Shown: positions 36,101-43,660 of the stretch, piece by piece | How the letters are laid out: the number at the start of each line of letters is the position of its first letter | How positions within the stretch are numbered: the first letter of the stretch is position 1 | Translations under genes and position numbers: made by a program | Origin: Curtobacterium guangdongense | Lineage (GTDB): Bacteria; Actinomycetota; Actinomycetes; Actinomycetales; Microbacteriaceae | NCBI RefSeq assembly: GCF_049341845.1 | Contig: NZ_JBMPIT010000005.1 | Location: forward strand, 307,014 to 371,013 | Length of the DNA stretch: 64,000 nt | Reading direction: 5' to 3' | The notes under the pieces: model-generated | What the model was told of the DNA's origin: nothing | Seen by the model: the letters and a program-made list of their open reading frames with translations, nothing else | Databases searched by the model: none

Positions 36101-38985
36101 TTCGACGCCTGTTCGGCCCGCGGTGCGATACCGACACGGATGGTGCCGGTGGCGCGAGCGCCCAGCGCGTCGACGACCGTGTAGGTGAACTCGTCGGTAC
36201 CCGCCGAGTAGTCGCCGGCCTCGTAGGTCAGGGAGTCGGCTCCGATGTCGCTGACCGACCCCTTGTCCGGGTTCGACGCCACCCCGACGAGCTGCACGGA
36301 ATCGCCGTCCGGGTCGATGCCGTTCAGCGGCACGGAGATGCTGACGGCCTGGCCCGCGACCACACGAGCCGTGACGGTCTGTGGCACCGGCGGGTTGTTC
36401 GTGGCGCTGTCCTTCTCACGGACCGAGATCGACACCGCTGCGTCCGCCGACTGTCCGTCCGGGCCGGCGACGCGGTACACCGCCGTGTAGTTGCCGGGGG
36501 TCTTCGGTGCGAGGTACCGGAGGTGGTCACCGGAGGCGAAGAGCAGACCGCCGTCGCCGGGGACGTTCTGCACGAGGTCCGGCTGCAGGGTCAGCGGCTC
36601 GCCCTCCGGCTGGGTGTCGTTCGCGAGGACGTCGATGTTCGCGACGTCCCCGACCCGGACCGTCGCGGTGTCCGGCTGCGCGACGGGCGGCTGGATCCGG
36701 TCCGGCTTCGGGATCTCGACGACCGTGACGGTGCCGGGCGACGACGCCAGCCCGTTCGTCTCGGTGTAGGTGAAGGTCACCGGCCCGTCGAGCGGTGCCG
36801 ACAGGGTCGTCCGGATCGTGTGCTGGTCGAGGATGCTCGCCTGTACACCGGAACCCCGCGCGGGCCCGTCGAGCGCCGTGACGAGGAGGACCCCGCCCGC
36901 AGGGTCGATGTCGGTTGCGGTGACGTCGGTGTCCTTCGTCGAGAGCGTGTTGACGAACACGGTCTTCGGGGTCGTGATCGGCGCGGTCGACGCGTCCGGT
37001 GGTGCCGCGATCGTCATGCGGACGATCCCGCTCGACGTCTTCGTGCCGTCCGTCACCGTGTACTCGACCTGGTGGTCCCCCACGGCGTCGCTCTGTACCC
37101 GGAAGGTCCCGGCGTCGTAGCTCGGGGTGATCGTCACGCCGCTCGCCGACGAGACACTCGTCAGCGTGATGCTCCCGTTGCCGCCCCGCACGTGCTCGAG
37201 CGGGTCCACCGTGAACGACTTGCCCGCGTAGCCCTTCACCGGGAACGCGTCCGCCCGGAGCGGAACGCTGCCTTGCGCGGCGACGTGCACGGTGAGGGAT
37301 CCGCGGCCGTCCGCTCGGCCGTCACTGACCACCAGCTGCACGCTGCGGTCGCCGGTGTGCCCACTCTTGTTGCGGAAGTCGAGCAGGCCGTCCGGCGTCG
37401 TCGAGACCTCGTCGCCGTCGGTCGCGGTCGCCGACTTCAGGTACACCGGGTCGCCGTCGGGGTCGACCCAGTCGCCGAGCACGTTGCTCGACACGTGCCC
37501 GCCCTGGACCACGTCGGCCGTGGTGTCCCTGACCTGCCTGGGCGCGTCGTTCTCGGACTCGGGTCGCACGCTGACCCGGACGGTGGCGGTGGCCGAGCCG
37601 CCGTTGCCGTCGGTGATCGTGTACGGGAACGTCACGGTCCCGGACGCGCTGTCCGACAGGGCGATCTGCAGTCGCTGCCCGTCGTCGACGATCGCGACCT
37701 TCCCCGCGGCCTGGTCGACGGACCCGACCTCGCTGACGATGATCGGGTCGCCGTTGGGGTCGTAGTCGTTGAGCAGGACCGGGAGGCTCGTGGTGCGTCC
37801 CGGACGAGCGCCCAGGTCGTCGTCCACGGCGACCGGCGGCTTCTGGTCCTTGTCGACCTCGGGGTTGTCGTCCGAGATCTGCTCCTGCTGCTGGTCGTCG
37901 TCCCGCTTGATCAGGTCGGACCAGTTGTCGATGAGCTGACCGCTCCGGTCGATCGCCCACGAGCGCCCGGTCGACGGGTCGTTCGCGACGACGGTGTCGG
38001 CGTTGTGGATGATCTGGAGGGCAGCGCCGCCGGGAACACGGTCGAGCTGCTGCAGCGCGCGGCCGGCGCACGTGTCGATCGCCTGCCCGCCGCTCCACGC
38101 CCCGAACGTGCAGGTGCCGTCGACGTACGGTCGGGCCGCGCGTCCCGACACCGCCAGGGCGGTCGTGGTCGCGGAGCCCGACGGTGTGACGCGGACGAGA
38201 CCCGCGGCACCGGCGACGACCACCGAGTCCCCGTCGGCCGAGGACCGCTGGAGCGCCGGGGATCCGCCGACCCGGTCGCCGAGGTCGACCGTGTCGCCGT
38301 CGACCGAGAGCGCGCCGGTCGTCTGATCGAGGACCGCCATGTGGGAGCCGAACGCCGCCACCTGGAAGTCGTCCTTGCGGTCCATCCGCACGGTCCAGCG
38401 CTTCGCGACGGACAGGGTCGAGCCCACCTCGACGAGGGACGCGGTCCCGGTCCGCGGCGAGTACACCGCGACGTGCTCGTCCGACGCGTCGAACACCGCG
38501 TCCGCGCCGAGCGTCAGATCCGCCTTCGTCGATGCGTCGAAGTCCGCGAGGTCCTTGGCCGGGGTGGACCAGACCTCACCGGTCTCCTGGTTGCCGATGA
38601 CCGCGGTCGATCCCGAGAAGAACACCTGCGGCGACCCGGAGGGCAGCGTGACCGGGTCACCGATCGTCGCGTCCGCGACGTCGACCTTCGCGACCGTGCC
38701 CTTGGTCTCGTCGACGCTGTAGACCATCGATCCGCTCTGCAGCACGGAGAGCGCGTCCGTGGACGACTCGACGGCGGTGTTCAGCTGCAGGACCGCGGTG
38801 TTCGCGCGGCCGACCGCGCCGTACTGCGACGAGGGCACCCAGACGGTGCCGTCCCCGAGCGCGACACGCTGCGTGTGGTATCCGCTCGAGACGACGGCGG
38901 CCCCGGCGACGAGCGCAGCGACGACCACGGACGCGCCAATGGTGATCGCGGCGGACCGGTGTTGAGCGATGAGCCGTCGGATCAC
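33157..38985 (-). CDS. Giant membrane-anchored Ig/cadherin-like and FN3-repeat surface protein
   Basis: 1,942 residues. A short basic cytoplasmic head is followed by one membrane anchor (about 12-34). Residues about 40-330 look like a beta-propeller-type head. Repeated cadherin/Ig-like units with NDYDPNGDP, DPDGDPV, NDTQPEGEP, DPDGDSV and NDSDPEGGD calcium-type motifs follow to about 1,450, then FN3 units (PDAPGTP..., PGAPQSV...) and a Cys-containing tail. It is expected to extend from the cell surface. I prefer GTG 38985, overlapping the kinase stop as GTGA, over GTG 39009. The last 800 bp have lower G+C. Not recognised as a characterised protein. Confidence 0.88.
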   Translation of the reverse strand: MIRRLIAQHRSAAITIGASVVVAALVAGAAVVSSGYHTQRVALGDGTVWVPSSQYGAVGRANTAVLQLNTAVESSTDALSVLQSGSMVYSVDETKGTVAKVDVADATIGDPVTLPSGSPQVFFSGSTAVIGNQETGEVWSTPAKDLADFDASTKADLTLGADAVFDASDEHVAVYSPRTGTASLVEVGSTLSVAKRWTVRMDRKDDFQVAAFGSHMAVLDQTTGALSVDGDTVDLGDRVGGSPALQRSSADGDSVVVAGAAGLVRVTPSGSATTTALAVSGRAARPYVDGTCTFGAWSGGQAIDTCAGRALQQLDRVPGGAALQIIHNADTVVANDPSTGRSWAIDRSGQLIDNWSDLIKRDDDQQQEQISDDNPEVDKDQKPPVAVDDDLGARPGRTTSLPVLLNDYDPNGDPIIVSEVGSVDQAAGKVAIVDDGQRLQIALSDSASGTVTFPYTITDGNGGSATATVRVSVRPESENDAPRQVRDTTADVVQGGHVSSNVLGDWVDPDGDPVYLKSATATDGDEVSTTPDGLLDFRNKSGHTGDRSVQLVVSDGRADGRGSLTVHVAAQGSVPLRADAFPVKGYAGKSFTVDPLEHVRGGNGSITLTSVSSASGVTITPSYDAGTFRVQSDAVGDHQVEYTVTDGTKTSSGIVRMTIAAPPDASTAPITTPKTVFVNTLSTKDTDVTATDIDPAGGVLLVTALDGPARGSGVQASILDQHTIRTTLSAPLDGPVTFTYTETNGLASSPGTVTVVEIPKPDRIQPPVAQPDTATVRVGDVANIDVLANDTQPEGEPLTLQPDLVQNVPGDGGLLFASGDHLRYLAPKTPGNYTAVYRVAGPDGQSADAAVSISVREKDSATNNPPVPQTVTARVVAGQAVSISVPLNGIDPDGDSVQLVGVASNPDKGSVSDIGADSLTYEAGDYSAGTDEFTYTVVDALGARATGTIRVGIAPRAEQASNPVAEADHVTIRPGGSVTVRVLQNDSDPEGGDLTVSKAEPTAKDVTAKVLRKQEIRVTPPKTAKSGDFAVLYTASNESGGASTAFLTVTVDKDARPLRPEVDDTTLDLQDILHRQSVTVDVLKNVFFAEGSTSSLTVGVVDGYGDTARTTTDGRIAVRLTDDSQVIPFSVARQDHPDIVSYGFIHVPGFDDALPQVNRSAGAITVKSESTIRIPLSKYVVTANGQTAKITDPGTVKATHANGDDLTVDSSTLQFTSAKLYYGNASISFEVTDGSNANGGKGRVATLVLPVKVTPRSNQPPAFTGSSIEMQPGDSRTLDLTRLTDYPYPKDLLELKYSVVSQPSSGTTATISGQRLTIKVADSAQKNTSATIGVGVADAANAGRSGLVNVGIVASTRPLVQPGADSAVAKRGSSTTIDVLANDQPTNPFPNERLRVVNIRGLSGGLPSGVTITPSADKSRLQVAVSGAAKPINTNLQYQVADATNDPDRYVWGDVTISVQDVPDAPGTPSKTGSYEGGVVRLQWSAPQSNNAPITSYQVIGRGDGGASYSHDCGTATVCSLSDLDPQQRYTFQVTATNSVGTSAPSGTSPVMSADYIPGAPQSVSVEAGKTTPNRIVVKWTAVARPSPGSPVSSYVVTLNGDGGSTQNVGGDATSATFDGMTAGSTYTATVYAKNRALVASDDDWNRTTSASVTAYGQPTAANITATSRAENGKTVVDLTISGGDAQGGSLSNAVYRTAGNVPSTCDSTGLTPIASSTDRTVTGNGSQYRYLVFSSNGGGFCAVGVSKPVTSFTPPDAPTGSATLAETPDDNGHVDIKVSVTGPGGADHYSYSVNGASPQSINGPATTSGAGYGNTTTITLYACTTSSDEYCSSTSLPPVTAVNTRASGTAVVGQTPVVNAPDNNDKLSPSAYTLEYCPTNFTSAGCSDINPETQKAWTGNDVVPDGPSYRYLRIRATVGSYTDPQGAYVPVTNPSPANPNP

Positions 38986-40394
38986 GAGCCGCCGCCGATC
39001 GTGGCGCACCGTTCGGCACTCGCGACACCGGTCTTGCCGTCACGGTTCACCGCGACGGAGATGCACTCCTCGTCGCCCTTGCTGCCGGAGACGACGAACG
39101 ACGTGCCCGACTGCTGGCTCGACGCGCCGTTCGAGGAGATCACGTAGGTGTCGCCGTTCCGGAGTCCCGGGTCGCTCCAGCGGAACGTGACGGACTGACC
39201 GGCGGTCGACGCGCGGACGTCGGAGACCGTGGGGATCGCCCCGGAACCGACGCGCGTCACGAGGACGAAGGACGTGACCGCGAGGGCGACCACGACCGCA
39301 GCCGCGACCGAGGACGCCCAGATCACGGTCCGGCGCGATCGACGGCGGGCCCGGGTGACCGAGCCGGTCCGGTGGACGGTGCCGACGCTCCGCGAACCGG
39401 TGGCCGCCACACCGCCCTGCACCGGGCGACGAGTCCGGCGCCGACGACCGACCCGGCTCGGGGGCTGGAGTTCCCGGATCATCGTGCGGTCGCCCTCCGG
39501 CGTGGGCGTGGCGACGGCCCATGCCTCGACCGCGACGTCGGCGGCGGTCTGCGGGATGCCGAGCTCGGCCTGGACCTGCTGGAAGCCACGGACGAGCTCC
39601 ATCACGGTGGCCGGGCGCAGCTGCACCTTGCGGGACATCGCGGTGGCGAGCAGTCGTTCGAGCGACGGCGGCACGTCCGTGCGACCGGACGGCTTCACGC
39701 CGCCCTTGTCCACGCGCGCCATCAGGTCGGCGGCACCGTTCTTGCCGCCGGGGACCTCGAACGGGCTGCGTCCGGCGAGGAGCGAGAAGACCGTCGCCGC
39801 GAGGGAGTAGACCTCGGACTGGATGGTCCCGCGGGACTCGTCGATGAGGACCTCCGGCGCCGACCACGGGATGGACATGCCGATCGGCTCGTCGGGGTCG
39901 GACTCGCCGATGGTCGCCGCGATGCCGAAGTCGGACAGCACGGGGTTGCCGTACGCGGTGAGCAGGATGTTGGAGGGCTTGATGTCGCGGTGCAGGACGC
40001 CTTCACGGTGCGCCGTCTCGAGCGCGGAACCGATCCGGACACCGATCGACAGGACCTCGGACACCGGGATCGGCTCGCGTCGGTAGCGCTCGCTCAGCGA
40101 CGACGAGCAGAGTTCCATCACCAGGTAGGGACGCCCGTCGGCCGCGACGCTCGCCTGGAACACGGTGAGGATGGACGGGTGCGTGCTGAGCCGCGCCATC
40201 AGGTTCGCCTCGGCCTGGAACATCTGTCGGACCCGGTCGTCGACGACTTCGTCGAGCAGGACCTTCACCGCGACCTGGCGCCGCGGCATGTCCTGCTCGT
40301 AGAGGAACACGTCGGCGAAGCCGCCGGAGCCGAGGACGTGGACCGGGCTGAACCCGGCGATCACGGGAGGGGTGGACGGCAGCCGTCGCGCCAT
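38982..40394 (-). CDS. Transmembrane Ser/Thr protein kinase with extracellular FN3-like domain
   Basis: 470 residues. Kinase domain (about 15-280): Gly loop LGSGGFADVF, Lys44 in VAVK, HRDIKPSN with Asp137, DFG at 155-157 and SAPE. The activation loop reads IGMSIPWSAPE and lacks the usual GTxxYMAPE. A basic juxtamembrane stretch (about 312-356), one membrane segment (357-380) and an outside FN3-like domain (387-470; VTFRWSDPGLRNGDTYVI) with two cysteines follow. Instead of PASTA repeats, the sensor resembles the FN3 units of the neighbouring surface protein. GGGGAGGAAAGG precedes the ATG at 40394. Confidence 0.94.
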   Translation of the reverse strand: MARRLPSTPPVIAGFSPVHVLGSGGFADVFLYEQDMPRRQVAVKVLLDEVVDDRVRQMFQAEANLMARLSTHPSILTVFQASVAADGRPYLVMELCSSSLSERYRREPIPVSEVLSIGVRIGSALETAHREGVLHRDIKPSNILLTAYGNPVLSDFGIAATIGESDPDEPIGMSIPWSAPEVLIDESRGTIQSEVYSLAATVFSLLAGRSPFEVPGGKNGAADLMARVDKGGVKPSGRTDVPPSLERLLATAMSRKVQLRPATVMELVRGFQQVQAELGIPQTAADVAVEAWAVATPTPEGDRTMIRELQPPSRVGRRRRTRRPVQGGVAATGSRSVGTVHRTGSVTRARRRSRRTVIWASSVAAAVVVALAVTSFVLVTRVGSGAIPTVSDVRASTAGQSVTFRWSDPGLRNGDTYVISSNGASSQQSGTSFVVSGSKGDEECISVAVNRDGKTGVASAERCATIGGGS

Positions 40395-40444
40395 GGCACC
40401 TTTCCTCCCCGGCCGACACGGCCTGCTCTTGCTCGCGGCCCTTC

Positions 40445-40450
40445 AGTCTA
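40445..40450 (-). promoter_or_regulatory. Possible -10 box for kinase gene
   Basis: TAGACT on the minus strand lies 50 nt before the kinase ATG, upstream of a strong ribosome site. The -35 is not convincing. It could give the kinase, surface protein and MoxR genes their own transcript. Confidence 0.4.
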
Positions 40451-40503
40451 CGGAGCCGGACGCGCTGGAATTCCGCACTCCAGAGAACGGGATACCGACG
40501 CAC

Positions 40504-40520
40504 TCCCCCAATTCGGGGGA
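40504..40520 (-). terminator. Small hairpin after the PP2C gene
   Basis: TCCCCC and GGGGGA pair around AATTC, starting 3 nt past the PP2C stop. It is short and may attenuate rather than stop transcription into the kinase gene. Confidence 0.4.
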
Positions 40521-40523
40521 CAT

Positions 40524-41345
40524 CTAGTGTCGAGGCAGCGTGTCCTCGATGTCGCCGTCCTGCGGTGCGTCCTCCACTTGGAGGACGACGACGGTGACGT
40601 TGTCGCGGCCACCCGCGATCAGGGCGTCACCCACCAGGCGCTCGGCGAGCTCCTGCGGGTCGGCGACCTTCGCGGCGATGCGGCCGATGACCGCGTCGCC
40701 GATCTCCTTCGTCAGACCGTCAGAGCACACGATGTACCGGTCGCCGGTGCGGAGCGGCAGCGTCCACCAGTCCGGCTCCGGCGGTTCGCCGAAGCCGACC
40801 GCGCGGGTGATGACGTTGCTGTCCGGGTGCGCCTCGGCGTCCTCTGCCCGCAGGACACCGGCGTCGACCATCTCCTGCACGACCGAGTGGTCGACCGTGA
40901 TCCGACGGAGGACGCCGTCGTCCACCCGGTACGTCCGCGAGTCGCCCACGTTGAAGACGAGCGCTGCCGGCTGCCCGTTCGACGCGACGAGCGCGAGTCC
41001 GGTCACCGTGGTGCCGGCACCGATCGCGTTGCCGCCGGCCGCACGTTCGATGTCCGCCGTCGCGAGCAGGAGCGCGCGCTGGATCGACTGTCGGGTACCG
41101 AACGGCCCGTCGACCGAGTCACCGAGGCGACGGACCACGGCGTCGCTCGCGCGGTCACCGGCGAGGTGTCCGCCCATGCCGTCCGCGACGACGAAGAACG
41201 GTGCTTCGACGATGTAGCTGTCCTCGTTGTGGTCACGGCGACGACCGACGTCGGTCGCGGCTCCCCACGAGAGCGTCAGGGTGGCGCCGTGCGTTCCGGG
41301 GACGTCGATGGCGTGGGCTGCGGCTGCTCGGCCGAGTTCGGTCAC
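40524..41345 (-). CDS. PP2C-family Ser/Thr protein phosphatase
   Basis: 273 residues with the full PP2C metal-binding set: RRRDHNEDSY, VVADGMGGHLAG, GTTVTGLAL, FNVGDSRTYR, CSDGLTKEI and GGRDNVTVVV. It has no membrane segment, so it is cytoplasmic, and is expected to reverse threonine phosphorylation by the adjacent kinase. It starts GTG at 41345, 3 nt after the FHA gene ends, implying co-translation. Confidence 0.96.
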   Translation of the reverse strand: MTELGRAAAAHAIDVPGTHGATLTLSWGAATDVGRRRDHNEDSYIVEAPFFVVADGMGGHLAGDRASDAVVRRLGDSVDGPFGTRQSIQRALLLATADIERAAGGNAIGAGTTVTGLALVASNGQPAALVFNVGDSRTYRVDDGVLRRITVDHSVVQEMVDAGVLRAEDAEAHPDSNVITRAVGFGEPPEPDWWTLPLRTGDRYIVCSDGLTKEIGDAVIGRIAAKVADPQELAERLVGDALIAGGRDNVTVVVLQVEDAPQDGDIEDTLPRH

Positions 41346-41348
41346 GTT

Positions 41349-42104
41349 TCAGGATCGCTCTCTGGGGGTTCGGGGCGTGCCGGTCTGGTGGGTCGGAGGC
41401 TGGTGGAGCGACGGCGGGACACCGTCGGCCCCTGGCGTGAGCCGGAGGTGCGGCGAGAGGATCTCCACCGCGATGCCGTCCCCGATCTCGACTACCGTAC
41501 CCGTCAGCGCGACGATCGACGCACCCGACGACATCCGGTACGGCGCCGAGCCGGCGGGCCGGACGACGGTCCCGTTGGTCGAACGCAGGTCGTCGACGAC
41601 CGCGGCTTCACCCTCGGCGTGCACCAGCAGGTGGGACGACGACACCTGTCCGAGCGGCGACGGCACGGTCACGAGTTCGGGCGCCGGTCCCCGCACGACA
41701 CGCGGCAACGCGGGACGCCGGCCGATGACCACCGGGTGGTCGAGTCGGATGACGCGGCCACCGACACGGATCGAGGGCACGCGGGTGCGTGGCTGGTCGG
41801 GGACGGCCGGGAGGCTCGGGGGCGCGACCGGCGGCGAGGCCGTCAGCTGCGTGGACGGCGCGGTCCGCGGCATCCCGAGGACCGTGTCCTCGGAGACCGT
41901 CGACGGGTCCGCCGCAGGGCGCGGCCCACGGATGACGGTGTCCCCGAGCGGGCCGTCGTCGAGCTGGTCCGACTCGTGCGGTCCGCCGCCCGAAGGAGCC
42001 CGGAGGACCGTGTCGTCGATCGCGTCCTGTGTGCGAGCGGATCCGAGCGACCGCGACCGAGGACGGATCACCGTGTCCTCGACGTCATCGGCGTCGTCGT
42101 GCAC
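41349..42104 (-). CDS. FHA-domain protein with repeated DTV(I/L) threonine motifs
   Basis: 251 residues. The N-terminal 80 residues are disordered and acidic, with four DTV(I/L) motifs at Thr11, Thr32, Thr56 and Thr74 (DTVIRP, DTVLRA, DTVIRG, DTVLGM). The FHA domain spans about 125-215 (VVIGRRPALPR, VSSSHLLVHAEG, DLRSTNGT). The motifs look like kinase target sites, so the protein may be both substrate and reader in the cluster. It starts GTG at 42104 with GGGAGG upstream, after a tandem-repeat leader. It is the first gene of the signalling run. Confidence 0.9.
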   Translation of the reverse strand: MHDDADDVEDTVIRPRSRSLGSARTQDAIDDTVLRAPSGGGPHESDQLDDGPLGDTVIRGPRPAADPSTVSEDTVLGMPRTAPSTQLTASPPVAPPSLPAVPDQPRTRVPSIRVGGRVIRLDHPVVIGRRPALPRVVRGPAPELVTVPSPLGQVSSSHLLVHAEGEAAVVDDLRSTNGTVVRPAGSAPYRMSSGASIVALTGTVVEIGDGIAVEILSPHLRLTPGADGVPPSLHQPPTHQTGTPRTPRERS

Positions 42105-42120
42105 GTGGTGCCTCCCTGTG

Positions 42121-42200
42121 TCCTCTCCGCAAAGGGTCCTCTCCGCGGTGGGTCCTCTCCGCGGTGGGTCCTCTCCGCGGCGGGTCCTGCCCGCGATGCG
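42121..42200. repeat. 16-bp tandem repeat array upstream of the FHA gene
   Basis: TCCTCTCCGCGGTGGG-type units start at 42121, 42137, 42153 and 42169, with a degenerate fifth at 42185. On the transcript strand each unit contains GGAGAGGA, a ribosome-site-like string. The array occupies most of the 131-nt gap before the FHA gene. Confidence 0.92.
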
Positions 42201-42235
42201 GTCTCACAACCGTAGACGATCCGGTGCACGCCCCG

Positions 42236-42790
42236 TCACCCCCACCACTCCGGGCGTGCCCCGGCACGGGCTGATCGATGCACGACGAGCGCCAACGCGT
42301 CGTCCGGCACCACGTCGAGCGCGTACCCGGCTCGGACCTCGGCCTCGGTCAACGCACCGACGGCCCATGAGCACCAGGCACCGAGCGCGACGGCACCCGC
42401 GACGCCCCGACGTTCGTCACGCGGTGAGCCCTGTTGCTTCCAGCCGTGCCAGACCGCGGTGCACCGCGCGCCGGCGGTCCGGATGCGGTCGCGCGACGGG
42501 GCCGGGCCGCGGCCGTGGAACACCGACGGGGTCGGATCCGTGAAGGGATCGAACGGACGGACCGCCCGCAGGTCCGGTCCGGATGCGGCACCGATGAACC
42601 GCACCAGGGCCATCCGGGTCGCGAGTGCCGCGCACGCGGTCGCGACGGCCGACCGGCCGGCGGCATCGAGGAGCGCGGTGCCGGGCGCGACGAGCGCGGC
42701 GGCGGCGACGGGCAGGGTCACCGCTGCCGCGATCTCGCGCGGATGGCGGACGAACGGGGAGCTGGACGATTGTGCGACGTCGAGGTTCAT
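42236..42790 (-). CDS. Hypothetical protein with two hydrophobic segments
   Basis: 184 residues from the ATG at 42790 (MNLDVAQSSSSPFVRHPRE). Hydrophobic stretches at about 20-60 and 130-150 suggest a weak membrane association. The residue make-up (Ala/Val/Arg-rich, no interruptions) is that of coding sequence rather than shadow. It lies downstream of yaaA at the end of the ATP synthase run. No motif or family is recognised. Confidence 0.6.
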   Translation of the reverse strand: MNLDVAQSSSSPFVRHPREIAAAVTLPVAAAALVAPGTALLDAAGRSAVATACAALATRMALVRFIGAASGPDLRAVRPFDPFTDPTPSVFHGRGPAPSRDRIRTAGARCTAVWHGWKQQGSPRDERRGVAGAVALGAWCSWAVGALTEAEVRAGYALDVVPDDALALVVHRSARAGARPEWWG

Positions 42791-42806
42791 GCGTCCATCG
42801 AAACGC

Positions 42807-42824
42807 GCACCGAGCCTCCAGAGC
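42807..42824. repeat. GGAGGCTCGG element, partial copy
   Basis: GCACCGAGCCTCCAGAGC matches one arm of the hairpin element at 15110-15151; the partner arm is not seen. It lies between yaaA and the hypothetical gene. Confidence 0.45.
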
Positions 42825-42889
42825 GGTGACGGAGGCGAGTCCGTGGTGACCGCGACGTACGGGGGCGCCTGTGGAGGAACGACCGCGGA

Positions 42890-43660
42890 TCAGACGGAGA
42901 CCGGCTCCAGGCTCTCCGCGACCAGGTCCCACCCGGTGTCCGAGCGCTCGACCGACACGCCCACGGACGTCGCCCACGCGACGAGGTCGTCCATCGACCC
43001 GATCGACGCACCGGTCCGAGCCAGCAACGACACCAGCCGGCCCTTCGCGGTCTTGTTCCAGTGGTTCAGCGCCTTCCGGCGGCCGCTGCCGTCGACGCTC
43101 ACGACCCGCAGGGCCACGGCACCGTCGACCGGACCGAGTGCGCGGTATCCCTCCGAGCGCAGGTCGAGGACCAGTCCCCCGCTCCTGGTGGACAACGCTG
43201 CGGTCGAGACGGCTGGCCAGTGCGACGCGAGGCGCAACGCCCCGAGCCGCGAGTCGTGCGACAACCGGTAGGCCGGGATCGGGTCCCCCGCACCGATCGG
43301 CCCGAACATGGCCGACTGAACGACCACGTGCCGGTACCACCAGGCTCGCGCCGCAGCCGACGCCGACGGGACGTCCAGCGGGTCGTAGAGCACGCCGGTG
43401 TACCGCTCGATCGCTGGCAAGGTCGGCGACGTGTCCAGGGAGAGGTTCCGGAACCGCTCGGCGATCGACTTCGGCCCGAGCTTGAGCGCCGTCCGCGCGG
43501 TGGACTCCTCGGAACTGACGGAGCGGGCCGCGGCGATCACCGCGGCCCGCTCTCGGGTCAGTTCCGGGAACGAGAGCCCACCCAGGTCGAGGGTGGATCC
43601 CGTGTCCCCACCCTCCCGCTTCGTCTCCGAAGGCGGGAGGAGGACGGTCAGTCCGGTCAG
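42890..43660 (-). CDS. yaaA: YaaA family peroxide-stress/DNA-binding protein with CTG start
   Basis: 256 residues if translation starts at CTG 43660. The family N-terminal motif LLPPSETKREGG is encoded just upstream of the first ATG/GTG/TTG of this frame (GTG 43540), and that shorter form would lose it. Reading from CTG 43660, which overlaps the atpC stop as CTGA, or from CTG 43651, restores the full protein. Other family features are YTGVLYDPLD and LNHWNKTAKGRL. YaaA limits iron-driven peroxide damage in E. coli. Placement after atpC is unusual compared with E. coli. Confidence 0.87.
   Translation of the reverse strand: MTGLTVLLPPSETKREGGDTGSTLDLGGLSFPELTRERAAVIAAARSVSSEESTARTALKLGPKSIAERFRNLSLDTSPTLPAIERYTGVLYDPLDVPSASAAARAWWYRHVVVQSAMFGPIGAGDPIPAYRLSHDSRLGALRLASHWPAVSTAALSTRSGGLVLDLRSEGYRALGPVDGAVALRVVSVDGSGRRKALNHWNKTAKGRLVSLLARTGASIGSMDDLVAWATSVGVSVERSDTGWDLVAESLEPVSV

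Noticed and set aside
39009..39009. GTG 39009 as the start of the giant surface protein
   Set aside because: It is in frame, but GTG 38985 forms the 4-nt overlap with the kinase stop seen repeatedly in this operon and still precedes the membrane anchor.
35386..39147. 1,253-residue plus-strand open frame opposite the giant surface protein
   Set aside because: Arg/Asp/Val shadow composition with no domain; the minus-strand protein has repeated recognisable units.
43540..43540. GTG 43540 as the start of yaaA
   Set aside because: It would remove the conserved LLPPSETKREGG motif encoded just upstream in frame.
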